Assembly (NCBI GenBank): GCA_905182435.1
Contig: CAJJBN010000008.1
Coordinates: 1 to 36,542, forward strand
Length of the DNA stretch: 36,542 nucleotides
Reading direction: 5' to 3'
Origin: Opitutaceae bacterium BACL24 MAG-120322-bin51
Lineage (GTDB): Bacteria; Verrucomicrobiota; Verrucomicrobiia; Opitutales; Coraliomargaritaceae
Shown here: positions 17,787 through 26,633 of the stretch, piece after piece
Numbering within the stretch: position 1 is the first letter of the stretch
Layout of the letters: every line of letters begins with the position of its first letter
Made by a program: the position numbers and the translations under genes
The notes under the pieces: model-generated
Databases searched by the model: none
Told to the model about the DNA's origin: nothing
The model's input: the letters and a program-made list of their open reading frames with translations, nothing else

Positions 17787-17818
17787 TGAGGGCGAGTCGC
17801 CCTCACTCCTTTTTTTTA
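17787..17818 (+). terminator. Palindromic repeat followed by a T-tract, possible terminator
   Basis: The palindrome TGAGGGCGA-G-TCGCCCTCA at 17787-17805 can form a 7-bp stem with a 5-nt loop and is followed after four bases by eight T residues (17810-17817). It could end transcripts coming from the M16 gene. It is also a member of the GGGCGA repeat family, so the terminator role is an inference. Confidence 0.4.
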
Positions 17819-18018
17819 GAAGGCAGGCGAGCCTTGTCGGCGGCTGTGAAGTGCTCGTTGGTTTCGCATCATGTCGTCGGTGGAGCGAAGTGGGGGAACT
17901 TTTTCATTCCATGGGGCACTTTATTTCCCTGTGAATAAGTCACTCAAATTACTCGTTTGAAGTGACTTAAATCGCTTATTCACAACTTGTTCACTGTGAA
18001 TTCATGGTAGAAAAAAAC

Positions 18019-18060
18019 TTGACGTGTGGGGTGAAGTGGGGCGATATGGGGGATATTGGT
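18019..18060 (+). promoter_or_regulatory. dcw promoter with MraZ operator (four TGGG-type direct repeats)
   Basis: TTGACG (18019-18024) is a good -35 element; GATATG (18043-18048, 18-base spacer) is the best but weak -10. Over and after it lie TGGGG at 18027, 18037 and 18047, and a degenerate TGGT at 18057, each exactly 10 bases apart. MraZ proteins bind TGGG-N direct repeats of this spacing and regulate their own operon. mraZ starts 14 bases downstream, so autoregulation of the dcw cluster is a direct prediction. Confidence 0.8.
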
Positions 18061-18074
18061 TTACTTAGGTGCAC

Positions 18075-18548
18075 ATGGGATTATTTAATACAGGAGGTTT
18101 TATTGGCGAATTTCGCCATAGTTTAGACGACAAAGGTCGCCTGACGATGCCTTCTGCGTGGCGCCCAAAGGGGGATAGTTCGGAGGATTATTTCTTAGCG
18201 TTGCCGAGTATTGAAGAGGGTTCAGAGGCATTCGTCAGTGTGCTTTCTCCAAAGCGAATTGCTCAGTTGGAGGAGAAAATCGATGCCATCCCTTCGAGTG
18301 ACATCGAAGGGCAACGCATGGTTGTGGAGCTGATGTCCATGGCTCACCAGTTCAGCTGCGATAAGCAAGGGCGCATTAATTTGAACGAGAAATTAGTGCA
18401 GCATGCTCAGATCAAAAAGGGCGCTGTCCTCGTTGGCATCATGTCCACTTTTAATATTTACAGCGAAGAACTCCGAGATGCTGCTCTGGCCGCGGGGCCA
18501 AGTGACCCAGCTAATCGCGCTGCCGTCTTCACACGGTTCGGCCTCTAA
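18075..18548 (+). CDS. mraZ: Transcriptional regulator MraZ
   Basis: MraZ is the first gene of the division and cell wall cluster and a ring-shaped DNA-binding protein with two AbrB-like domains. Both signature loops are present: [11 protein letters not shown] near residue 17 and CDKQGRINL near residue 94. From ATG 18075 the protein has 157 residues. The in-frame GTG at 18069 is less likely, because [13 protein letters not shown] is the natural N-terminus. TAGGTG just upstream may serve as ribosome binding site. The matching operator lies at 18027-18060. Confidence 0.93.
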   Translation: MGLFNTGGFIGEFRHSLDDKGRLTMPSAWRPKGDSSEDYFLALPSIEEGSEAFVSVLSPKRIAQLEEKIDAIPSSDIEGQRMVVELMSMAHQFSCDKQGRINLNEKLVQHAQIKKGAVLVGIMSTFNIYSEELRDAALAAGPSDPANRAAVFTRFGL

Positions 18549-18566
18549 CCCCAGATACCTCAAGCC

Positions 18567-18800
18567 ATGCGTAATATATTTGAAACGATCTCTCGTGAAA
18601 ACTTCAGAAACTCAGGTTACTTGAGGCATCCGAGCAGTGAACGTCGCACTGAGTGGCAGTTCACCAGTCCGCCGCGTAGTCCATTTCAATCCGCTGACAC
18701 TGTTCGCAGTGCCTTGCTCCGCCGCGAAAGTGCGCAGCACCGCAAACCAACAACAATCTCTCTACTGCAAAACTGTGTAAATGTGTTCTTCCGCCGATGA
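18567..18800 (+). CDS. Small ORF between mraZ and rsmH, unknown
   Basis: This is a 77-codon frame with ATG 18 bases after the mraZ stop; it overlaps the rsmH start by 20 bases. The product would be basic and Ser/Arg rich, without membrane segment or known motif. The position in a tightly packed operon and the overlap favour a real gene. The composition and lack of a ribosome binding site do not. If it is not coding, the 232-base gap between mraZ and rsmH is otherwise empty. Confidence 0.4.
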   Translation: MRNIFETISRENFRNSGYLRHPSSERRTEWQFTSPPRSPFQSADTVRSALLRRESAQHRKPTTISLLQNCVNVFFRR

Positions 18801-19746
18801 TGCTTTGAACCCCGCTGCGTTTAGTGGCCACGTTCCCGTCTTATTCCGAGAGACGTTGGAACTGTTGGCTCCGCGTGCAGGTGCTAAGATCCTGGATGGA
18901 ACATTTGGAGGAGGCGGCCATACGCGCGCGCTGTTGTCTGCGGCTGAAGCTGTGACGCTGGTTGCCATCGATCGCGACCCGGATGCACAGGAGCGCGCGA
19001 AGTTGGTGACGGCTGAATTCGGTGAGCGGTTTCGCTTCTATCCGATGAATTTCGGTGATCTCGCTGATTTGGATGAGACGGGGTTTGACGGTATCCTTTT
19101 TGACTTTGGCTTATCCTCCTTTCAACTCGATCAAACCGATCGTGGCTTTTCGTTTCGTTACGATGCGCCCGTTGATATGCGCATGGATCCAACGGTGGGC
19201 ATCAGTGGTGCCGAATTTCTAGAGACCTCTGATGAAGAGGGGCTTTTGCGCGCTGTTCGTAACTATGGCGAAGAGAAACGCTGTCGTCGTGTCGTGCAAG
19301 CGATCATCGATGCGCGCGGCACTGGCAAGCTTCAACGTACGCACTCGCTTGCTGCTTTGGTTGCGGAAGCGGTTGGCCCGACTCCACGCGGGCGTAAAGC
19401 GGTAAACCCAGCGACACGCACGTTCCAAGGAATTCGCATCGAGGTGAATGATGAGTTGAGCGCGATTGAGCGTGGCCTGCCCGCGGCGTTTGATCGTCTG
19501 GCTCCAGGTGGTGTACTCGCCGCGATCAGCTTCCATTCGCTCGAAGACCGTATCGTCAAACGTTTCTGCCGTAAGATGGCAGGCCGCCCTGAACACGCCA
19601 ATGACTACCGGCCAATCGAGGAGCGCACTGTCCAAGCAAAAATGGTCTCGACCCGCCCAATCCTGCCAACGGAAGAAGAAATTAAAATGAACCCACGCAG
19701 TCGCAGTGCCCGTATGCGCGCCATTCGTAAGCTTTCCAACGACTAA
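18781..19746 (+). CDS. rsmH: 16S rRNA m4C1402 methyltransferase RsmH
   Basis: This S-adenosylmethionine-dependent enzyme methylates N4 of C1402 in 16S rRNA (former name MraW). The SAM-binding motif KILDGTFGGGGHTRALL lies at residues 36-52. Further family blocks are FDGILFDFGLSSFQLD, RGFSFRYDAPVDMRMD, NPATRTFQGIRIEVNDEL and the C-terminal AISFHSLEDRIVKRF. With 321 residues it has normal length. Confidence 0.96.
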   Translation: MCSSADDALNPAAFSGHVPVLFRETLELLAPRAGAKILDGTFGGGGHTRALLSAAEAVTLVAIDRDPDAQERAKLVTAEFGERFRFYPMNFGDLADLDETGFDGILFDFGLSSFQLDQTDRGFSFRYDAPVDMRMDPTVGISGAEFLETSDEEGLLRAVRNYGEEKRCRRVVQAIIDARGTGKLQRTHSLAALVAEAVGPTPRGRKAVNPATRTFQGIRIEVNDELSAIERGLPAAFDRLAPGGVLAAISFHSLEDRIVKRFCRKMAGRPEHANDYRPIEERTVQAKMVSTRPILPTEEEIKMNPRSRSARMRAIRKLSND

Positions 19747-19758
19747 CCACAATTACCC

Positions 19759-20136
19759 ATGAATAACCTATCCCAAAAGGCCCGAAGCCGTAGTCTCTTT
19801 TTTGTCATCGCGATGATCGCGATCACTGTTGGTAGTGGCTTTGCCATCGTTTGGATGCAGCAACAGATCTCTCGCACTGCAAAGCGCAGCCAGCAGGTTG
19901 AGTCACAGCTTGCTGAAACCGTTCGTAAACTGCGTTACCTCGACGAGCGTATTGCTACAATGCATCAGCCAGTTGTGCTGCAAGGCAAAGTAGCCGACAC
20001 GCTACGTCCTTCGTTGGATAATCAAATTGTCTGGGTGCGCGAAAGCAATGCCCCGAGTGGCCGAGCTTACGCAATCTCAGAGGCTTATGAAGCATCCATG
20101 GACTTGGCATTTCTCGACCTGAACACTCAACGCTAA
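19759..20136 (+). CDS. FtsL-like division protein
   Basis: This 125-residue single-pass membrane protein has a short basic cytoplasmic start, a membrane segment at about 14-32 and then a Gln/Arg/Leu coiled coil (about 34-70). That is the FtsL architecture, and it sits in the ftsL position between rsmH and ftsI. FtsL is poorly conserved in sequence, so the identification rests on topology and location. The family would help recruit and activate the FtsW-FtsI septal synthase. Confidence 0.7.
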   Translation: MNNLSQKARSRSLFFVIAMIAITVGSGFAIVWMQQQISRTAKRSQQVESQLAETVRKLRYLDERIATMHQPVVLQGKVADTLRPSLDNQIVWVRESNAPSGRAYAISEAYEASMDLAFLDLNTQR

Positions 20137-20155
20137 CCAGCGAATCCCTTTTATT

Positions 20156-20353
20156 ATGCATGTGACGTCTGATTATTACCGTGGTGGCGAATCCCTGCCA
20201 GCGGCTCAGGATACTCTTGTGGAGCGTCCGGGGCACTCTGTTAGTGGTACGAGGAAAAGCATTCAAGTTGAGCCGCTGCGTCCATCGAACTGTACGATGC
20301 GCCGACTCGCTCGTCACTATAAAGACAGTCGCTCACCCAACTACAGCGCTTAG
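20156..20353 (+). CDS. Small ORF between the ftsL-like gene and ftsI, unknown
   Basis: This 65-codon ATG frame lies 19 bases after the ftsL-like stop and 8 bases before ftsI. It fills the gap with operon-like spacing. The product is basic (pI clearly high), without membrane segment or recognised motif. Position supports it; composition is neutral. Confidence 0.45.
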   Translation: MHVTSDYYRGGESLPAAQDTLVERPGHSVSGTRKSIQVEPLRPSNCTMRRLARHYKDSRSPNYSA

Positions 20354-20361
20354 GGTTTTTT

Positions 20362-22176
20362 ATGAGCAAAGCATTCGTATCCACTGCACGTGCAGCACTC
20401 GTTTCGACCGCAGTCGCTTTTGCGTTCTGCGTCTTGGTCGGACGTTTGTTCTACTTGCATGTCTGGGAGCAGCAAGAGCTACTTGAGCATGTTGAAAACA
20501 ATCGTAAGGTGGTGCAAGTAGTCGAAGCGCGTCGTGGTAACGTTGTGGATAATCGAGGTAATTTACTTGCGACCACGCATACTAGAATCGATCTCGGCGT
20601 TGACCCGCAGTCTGTTCGTGAGGAAGATAACGACAAGTTGCCAGCGCTCGCCGCATTGATCGGTCAGCCGTTGGCGAAGATTGAAAAAACGATCAATACG
20701 AAGACGCGCAAAGGCTCTGCGCGTGCTAAAGAAGTGAGTCTTATCAAATGGGCGTACCTGGCCAAAGGGCTGGACGAAGATACTTACGACTCAGTTTGTG
20801 AATTGGGCATCAAGGGGGTGTATGGAAATCGCAAATACAGCCGCACATATCCCAGTGGACAACTGGCTGCGCATGTCTTGGGCTATGTGAATCACGAAGA
20901 AACTCCAGTGACTGGAGCCGAACGTTTCTTTGATTATTATTTGCGCGGCCAAGATGGCTGGCGCGAAACTGAGCGCGATGGTCGTCGTCGCGAAATGGCT
21001 CAGTTTCGTGAGCGTGAAGTGGATCCTGCAGATGGCTTGAATGTGGCACTCAGCGTGGATCTCATGGTGCAGCACATTGTCGAAAAAGAGATTGCTCGTT
21101 TGGCTGCGGAATTCGATCCACAGAGTGTCAGTATCATCGTGAGTGAACCATCGACTGGTGCCGTGTTAGCGATGGCGAATTATCCGACCTACGATCCAAA
21201 CGAATTTTTCAATACCAAAAAATATCCGATCGATTCGCAGCGCAATCGGGCACTGACCGATTTGATTGAGCCAGGCTCAACTTTCAAGATCGTGCCTGCT
21301 GCCGCAGCCTTGAATGAAGGAATTGTCGATCCTGCAGATATATTTCAAACCGGCCTCGCGCGTGTTAGCTACAAGGGCCGTTCGCTCAAACTTCCAGGTG
21401 ATCACCATACGTATGAGTCTCTTTCGATGCACGATATCGTTGTAAAATCGAGTAATCGTGGCGCAGCACACCTTGGAATGATATTAGGTGAAGATCGTTT
21501 GCACGACTACGCGCAGGCCTTCGGCTTTGGTGAAAAGACTGGTTTCGATTTGGGCGGCGAAGTGTCTGGTACATTGCATCCCGTTAAGAACTGGGACGGT
21601 CTGACGATCACGCGTTTACCGATGGGCCACGCCGTGAGTGCCACGCCGATGCAGATCCATGGTGCGATGTCGGTGATTGCAAATAAGGGTGTGCTGATGG
21701 AGCCGTTGATTGCGCAACGTGTTTTTGATGCCGATGGCAACGATGTGGTTCGCTTTTCGCCCAAAGCCAAGCGTCGTGTGGTGTCCACTGAAGTGGCTAA
21801 AGTAGTTGCCGATATGTTGGTCGATGTGGTCGGTAAAGAGGGCACTGCCCGTAGAGCCTTTATCGACAATTATGCTGTCGCTGGTAAAACTGGCACCACT
21901 CAGAAGATCATCAATGGTCAATACTCTCGCCAACATCACGTGGCTTCTTTTAGCGGTTTTTTCCCTGCCGATACACCTGCTTTGGTCATCACCGTTGTGG
22001 TGGATGATCCTCAGTCGAAGGGTGTTGGCTATGGGGGCACCGTTTCTGCGCCAGCCTTTCGCAATATTGCGGAAGCCTGTATCGCTTATTTAGGTATTCG
22101 GCCAGTCAAGCCGGATGCATCATTCCTCGCTTTAGAACACTCTCGATATGATCGGTCTCGCCGAATTTCAAATTAG
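20362..22176 (+). CDS. ftsI: Septal peptidoglycan transpeptidase FtsI (penicillin-binding protein)
   Basis: This class B penicillin-binding protein has 604 residues. One N-terminal membrane anchor (about 12-33) precedes a dimerisation domain and a transpeptidase domain. The three active-site motifs are SxxK (Ser306-TFK), SxN (Ser363-Ser-Asn365) and KTG (Lys509-Thr-Gly511). There is no C-terminal PASTA domain. It cross-links septal peptidoglycan together with FtsW. Its 3' end is followed by murE after 85 bases. Confidence 0.94.
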   Translation: MSKAFVSTARAALVSTAVAFAFCVLVGRLFYLHVWEQQELLEHVENNRKVVQVVEARRGNVVDNRGNLLATTHTRIDLGVDPQSVREEDNDKLPALAALIGQPLAKIEKTINTKTRKGSARAKEVSLIKWAYLAKGLDEDTYDSVCELGIKGVYGNRKYSRTYPSGQLAAHVLGYVNHEETPVTGAERFFDYYLRGQDGWRETERDGRRREMAQFREREVDPADGLNVALSVDLMVQHIVEKEIARLAAEFDPQSVSIIVSEPSTGAVLAMANYPTYDPNEFFNTKKYPIDSQRNRALTDLIEPGSTFKIVPAAAALNEGIVDPADIFQTGLARVSYKGRSLKLPGDHHTYESLSMHDIVVKSSNRGAAHLGMILGEDRLHDYAQAFGFGEKTGFDLGGEVSGTLHPVKNWDGLTITRLPMGHAVSATPMQIHGAMSVIANKGVLMEPLIAQRVFDADGNDVVRFSPKAKRRVVSTEVAKVVADMLVDVVGKEGTARRAFIDNYAVAGKTGTTQKIINGQYSRQHHVASFSGFFPADTPALVITVVVDDPQSKGVGYGGTVSAPAFRNIAEACIAYLGIRPVKPDASFLALEHSRYDRSRRISN

Positions 22177-22261
22177 CACGCTGCTCTCTTCAGTTAGCTC
22201 TCGCCAGAGTTACTCTCGAACTTCCAGCGCCCACCAAGTAAACAGTGGTCGTCGCTTTCCT

Positions 22262-23763
22262 ATGAACCCTAGTGTCCATGAACTCATCGAAGGTATCGAA
22301 CTAGTCGCTCGCAAGGGCGACGGTGATCGCGCAGTGACTTGCTTGATTACTGATAGCCGACGCGTCGTTCCCGGCGCACTATTTTTTGCGATAGGTGGTC
22401 TGCGCACGGATGGTAATTTCTATGTCGAAGAAGCGGTGGATCGTGGTGCGGTGACAATCATTACTGAGCAAGATCTAGGTGCGCATTTCCCTGTCGATTT
22501 TATTCAGGTCAAAGATGTGCGCGAAACACTCGCGCTAGTGTCACGCCGTTTCTATGGCAATCCCGATGAGACGCTTCGTATCGCAGGCATCACTGGCACC
22601 AATGGTAAGACGACAGTGTCGATGCTTACACAGCATTTACTCGCAGTCGCGGCGAGGATTCAGTCGGTTTGCTAGGCGCAGTTCGTTATGATCTGGCCAA
22701 GCGTACACTGCCGTTCTTGTAAGACCACTCCCGAGTCGGTCGATGTGTATGCGTTGCTCAGTCAGATGGTGGACAACGGTTGCGAAGAAGCCGTAATGGA
22801 AATCAGCTCGCACGGGATTGATCAAAAGCGTGTGCACGGGCTCAATCTAGAAATCGCGGTATTTTTGAATTTAACCCAAGACCACATCGATTATCATAAG
22901 ACGATGGAGGCCTACTATGAAGCGAAGAGAGGTCTCTTTACGGGAGCGACTGGTAACGCGCCGAAGGCTGCGGTGATCAATGTCGATTGCCCGTACGGGA
23001 AGCGTTTGCACGGGGAGTTGCCTGGTGGTTTACCTGCGGTGACTTTTGGGCTCAATGGGGACGCTATGATACGCGCTGAAAATGTGCAGCTCTTCGCAGA
23101 TCGCACGGAGTTTGATTTGATCTGGCCTGAAGGTCGGGCTGCAGTCGTGTCACCTTTGCTGGGTCGTTACAATGTGAGCAACTTACTTGCCGCACTCGCG
23201 ATCGGTCGCGCGAAGGGATACGATATCTCCGCGTTACTGCATGAGTTGCCCAGCTTTCCTGGAGTTCCTGGACGCATGGAGCGCATCGATGCAGGCCAAG
23301 GATTTAACGTGCTCGTCGATTATGCACATACCGATGATGCGTTGAAGAATGCTTGCGAAATGCTGCAGGAGATCACTCCGGGTAAATTGATCATCGTGTG
23401 CGGTTGCGGCGGTGATCGTGATCGTAGCAAGCGTGCGCCGATGCTACGTGCAGCATTGGATGGTGCGACGACTGTGTTCGCGACTTCGGATAATCCACGT
23501 TCTGAATCAGTTGAGCAAATATTTGAAGATATGCGTGAGGCTTGCACGCCAGATGTCGCGCAACGCGTGATGTTTATCAATGACCGTAAACGCGCGATTT
23601 CGTTAGCATTGGACGTCGCAGGTCCAGGCGGATTGTGTGCTGATCGCAGGCAAAGGGCCATGAGACTTTTCAAGAGTTCGATGGCACCGTCATTCCGTTC
23701 GACGACCGCCAAGTCGCGGCTGAGTTGATTCGGCTGAAAGCACTTAATACTAAGGAGGCCTAG
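22262..23763 (+). CDS. murE: UDP-MurNAc-tripeptide synthetase MurE, broken by four single-base indels
   Basis: The enzyme adds the third residue to UDP-MurNAc-L-Ala-D-Glu. The N-terminal domain ends in the ATP motif GITGTNGKTT (about 109-118). The C-terminal part has DNPR (in TSDNPRSE), which in MurE marks meso-diaminopimelate as substrate. Reading through requires four corrections: a missing base at about 22650, an extra base at about 22716-22720, an extra G at about 23628-23631 and an extra G at about 23654-23656. With them the chain reads SVGLLGAVRYDLAKRTLP, then KTTPESVDVYALL, and later AGPGDCVLIAGKGHETF, and ends at TAG 23761-23763. The start is ATG 22262; the frame is open upstream to 22148 inside ftsI. 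The clustered errors suggest assembly faults. Confidence 0.85.
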
Positions 23764-23807
23764 TGTGGCACTGGTCGCTTCAGTCATTGCAAGTAGTGAT
23801 TCTGCAG

Positions 23808-23876
23808 GGAAGCGCTGCGTCGTTTCCATTGCTCAGAGTGGCCGAAGCATATGTGTGGCAATGACGGAGCATTGCC
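23808..23876. repeat. Inverted pair of hairpin repeats (REPIN-like), copy 1
   Basis: The left unit 23808-23827 is GGAAGCG-CTGCGT-CGTTTCC, and the right unit 23857-23876 is GGCAATG-ACGGAG-CATTGCC. Each forms a 7-bp stem around a six-base core, and the cores are in opposite orientation. The pair fills the gap between murE and murF. The same structure occurs at 26488-26559. Confidence 0.75.
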
Positions 23877-23907
23877 CTCCAATCTTAGGCCATTGCGGGG
23901 GATCACT

Positions 23908-25290
23908 ATGACACACTTCGATCCTCAAGATATTGCGCTGTGGTCAAACGGTGTTTGGCAGAAAAATGAATTGCCGGAGGCAATTACAGGGTTCTGTTTT
24001 GACGCACGGCAACTGAAGTCGGGCGAGTGCTTTGTCGCCTTGAGTGGCGGCGCGCGCGACGGTCATGGATTTACCGCGCAGGCGATTGAGCTGGGGGCAG
24101 GGGCTTTATTAGTCGAGCATCCTCAGCCCGTGTCGCTGCCTCAGTTAGTCGTCGATGACTCGCTGGTCGCGATGGGAGCAATCGGTGCCGGTGTTCGTCA
24201 ACGTTTCGATGGCCCTGTTATTGGCATTACGGGAAGTTGCGGGAAGACTTCCACTAAGGACATGTTGCGCGTGTTATTGGGCGAGAGCCGCACACATGCG
24301 ACGGCTGGTAATTGGAATAACCGCATCGGCGTGCCGATGACGTTGTTTGGTCTCGATTCTGATCAGCATGATTTCGCAGTGATTGAGGCAGGTATTAATC
24401 AACCTGGTGAGATGGCTGAGTTGGGCACGATGATTGAGCCAGACTTGAGCGTTGTAACCAATATTGCGGCCGCACATCTAGAGCTGCTTGGTTCGCTGGA
24501 ACGGGTAGCTGCGGAGAAGGCCGGGCTGGCGCTGCGTTCGCGAGCCGATGCGCCAGTAGTCTTACCCCACTCAGTCTTTCAGTATGCGGCGTTTGCAGCC
24601 GGTGCGGAGCGGGCGCTGGTGCTTGCCGCCGAGGGTGAGCAGGTGTCGTCGCGAGCGTCTCGTGTCATTCGCTACCGTCTGAATATTGCGGGAACGGGGC
24701 ATAGTAGCTTGCATTTAAGCGCGGGGACAACCGTTGCGCGCTTTCAAATTGCAAGTCCGAGCGAAGGGATATGTGTGAATGCCGCTTTGGCGATTATTGC
24801 GGCCCGTGAACTCGGTATTTCGGATGCTGCGATTCGTGAGCGCATTGCGCTATGGCTGCCGTCTTCAAATCGGGGACGTATTGCAACGCAGGGTGCGCAG
24901 ACTTTCTATGTCGATTGTTATAATGCCAATCCAGCGTCGATGAGGGATGCGCTTGCGGCATTTTGCCGGGCTACGGAATCCGAGCAGGCACGTTGCTATG
25001 TGCTTGGCGCGATGAATGAGCTGGGTGCAGAGTCGGTCGCATTGCATCGAGCAGTCGGGCGGCAGCTGCGGTTGCGCTCTGAGGATCGGGTGCTGTTCGT
25101 TGGGGCAGACACACTCACGCAGGCATATACGGACGGTGCGATTGAGGTCGGGGCAGAACACGCACAGCTTAACTGCTCCACGGACGTCGAAAAAATGAAA
25201 TCTGTCGTTGCTGATTTTGCGGGGGCGCTCTTTCTGAAGGGCAGTCGTTCCTATGCGCTCGAAAAACTTTTACCGATGGAATTGCGCTAG
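23908..25290 (+). CDS. murF: UDP-MurNAc-tripeptide:D-Ala-D-Ala ligase MurF
   Basis: MurF completes the UDP-MurNAc-pentapeptide by ATP-dependent ligation of D-Ala-D-Ala. The ATP motif GITGSCGKTSTK is at 106-117. Other blocks are TAGNWNNRIGVPMTLFGL, EAGINQPGEM, VTNIAAAHLE and VDCYNANPASM. From ATG 23908 the protein has 460 residues, a typical length. The frame is open to 23851, but that part lies in the repeat element. A near-perfect junction with mraY follows after 55 bases. Confidence 0.95.
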   Translation: MTHFDPQDIALWSNGVWQKNELPEAITGFCFDARQLKSGECFVALSGGARDGHGFTAQAIELGAGALLVEHPQPVSLPQLVVDDSLVAMGAIGAGVRQRFDGPVIGITGSCGKTSTKDMLRVLLGESRTHATAGNWNNRIGVPMTLFGLDSDQHDFAVIEAGINQPGEMAELGTMIEPDLSVVTNIAAAHLELLGSLERVAAEKAGLALRSRADAPVVLPHSVFQYAAFAAGAERALVLAAEGEQVSSRASRVIRYRLNIAGTGHSSLHLSAGTTVARFQIASPSEGICVNAALAIIAARELGISDAAIRERIALWLPSSNRGRIATQGAQTFYVDCYNANPASMRDALAAFCRATESEQARCYVLGAMNELGAESVALHRAVGRQLRLRSEDRVLFVGADTLTQAYTDGAIEVGAEHAQLNCSTDVEKMKSVVADFAGALFLKGSRSYALEKLLPMELR

Positions 25291-25345
25291 CTCCGTTGTC
25301 TCAGATTTACCACTCTCACTTTCACTACCACTCTCACTAACTAGA

Positions 25346-26447
25346 ATGCTCAGTTATCTCGCCGATTTTGAAGCCTACTTTGGGCCGCTCCGTCTTTTTC
25401 GTTATATTACTTTGCGTGCTGCATTTGCTGGACTGACTGCGATGAGCATCGGCTTTATTATTGGGCCTTGGTTGTTTGCTAAGCTTCGCGCGTTGAGTGC
25501 AAAACAGTCGCTGCGCACCAAAGATGAAGTGGGTGAGTTGGCGGAGTTGCATGCCTCGAAATCGCAAACGCCGACAATGGGTGGATTGATGATTTGTGTT
25601 TCTGTGATCGTCAGTGCGGTGCTGTGGGCACGGCCGAACGTGTATGTGTATACTGGGCTGCTGGTCTATCTCGGCCTGACGGTGCTCGGTTTCCTCGATG
25701 ACTATTTAAAAGTCGTGAAGAAAAACAGCGATGGACTTTCCGGTCGTTGGAAGCTGGCGGGGCAGGCGCTGCTCACTGGCGTGGCGCTGCTACTGTTGTT
25801 GACGTGTCCTGAGTCTGCCGAGCGTATGCGCGAGTTGTGGGTGCCGTTTTATAAGGAAGTGCTGTGGTCGCAGATGTCGCTGCTCTTTCTGGTGCCGTTC
25901 TTGTTTCTGATTCTCGCAGGTTCGAGTAATGCGATTAACCTCACCGATGGGGTCGATGGGCTCGCGATTGGTTGCACGGTGACGGCTGCCATGGCGTTTG
26001 CGATTATGGCCTACGCGGCGGGTAATACGATTATCGCGGATTATTTGTTTATCAGTTACATCCCAGGCGCGGGTGAGTTGGCCGTCGTCTGCTCCGCGCT
26101 GCTCGGTGCCAGCCTCGCGTTTCTCTGGTATAACTCACATCCGGCGGAAGTCTTTATGGGTGACACTGGATCGCTGGCGCTTGGCGGCCTGATCGGGATG
26201 ATTGCCTTTATGGTGCATCAACCGCTGACTCTGATTATCGTCGGTGGTATCTTTCGTGATGGAGGCGGGTTCGGTGATCCTGCAAGTCGGTTCTTTCAAA
26301 TTGCGCAAGAAGCGTATTTTCAGAATGTCACCGATCCACCATCACTTTGAGCTCAAAGGCTGGCACGAGAACAAGGTTGTGATTCGCTTTTGGATTCTCT
26401 CTCTGATTTTCGCAATGGCTGGATTGGCTACGCTGAAACTCCGTTGA
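25346..26447 (+). CDS. mraY: Phospho-MurNAc-pentapeptide transferase MraY, with a 1-nt frameshift
   Basis: This polytopic membrane enzyme makes lipid I from UDP-MurNAc-pentapeptide and undecaprenyl phosphate. Motifs in order are [45 protein letters not shown] and, after the frameshift, [15 protein letters not shown]. An extra C at about 26253-26256 shifts the frame; without it the chain reads [20 protein letters not shown], which is the normal family sequence. All motifs are intact, so a sequence error is likely. The start is ATG 25346, after a 12-base direct repeat (ACCACTCTCACT, about 25308-25336). About ten membrane segments are expected. It is the last dcw gene in the window. Confidence 0.9.
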
Positions 26448-26487
26448 TTTGTTTCGTTTTTTTTGCTAGGGCGCTTGAATGCTGGAG

Positions 26488-26562
26488 GGAAATGCTCCGT
26501 CATTTCCGGGCGTAGTATTAGGCTCTATTTAGATTAGGGGGAAACGACGGAGCGTTTCCCCC
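26488..26562. repeat. Inverted pair of hairpin repeats (REPIN-like), copy 2
   Basis: The left unit 26488-26507 is GGAAATG-CTCCGT-CATTTCC. The right unit 26540-26559 is GGAAACG-ACGGAG-CGTTTCC, extended by G/C pairs to 26537-26562. The cores are reverse complements of each other, and the units start 52 bases apart, against 49 in copy 1. Confidence 0.85.
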
Positions 26563-26633
26563 CACAGATCTAGCTTGGTTCCGTGGTTCTCAGAAATGGT
26601 ATAATACCCACAGCAGTCGCCCTGTGTGCGCAC

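Larger units (their letters stand above)
17570..18018. other. Repeat-rich intergenic region before the dcw cluster
   Basis: No gene is supported in these 449 bases. The stretch contains the three GGGCGA palindromes and further GC-rich imperfect inverted segments (about 17748-17768 and 17821-17845). It ends in an AT-rich part with TCACTT/AAGTGA-type inverted repeats (about 17936-17975). The minus-strand ORF 17426-17806 and the plus-strand ORF 17735-17938 run through the repeats and are rejected. Confidence 0.6.

Noticed and set aside
17426..17806. 126-codon minus-strand ORF over the M16 3' end and the repeats
   Set aside because: It overlaps a certain gene and palindromic repeats, with no motif.
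25308..25341. 12-base direct repeat ACCACTCTCACT before mraY
   Set aside because: Two copies in a low-complexity pyrimidine/adenine stretch; simple slippage, with no further structure.
23808..26562. CRISPR array, suggested by repeated ACGGAG hairpins
   Set aside because: There are only two separated pairs in inverted orientation with coding genes between them; no regular spacers and no cas genes.
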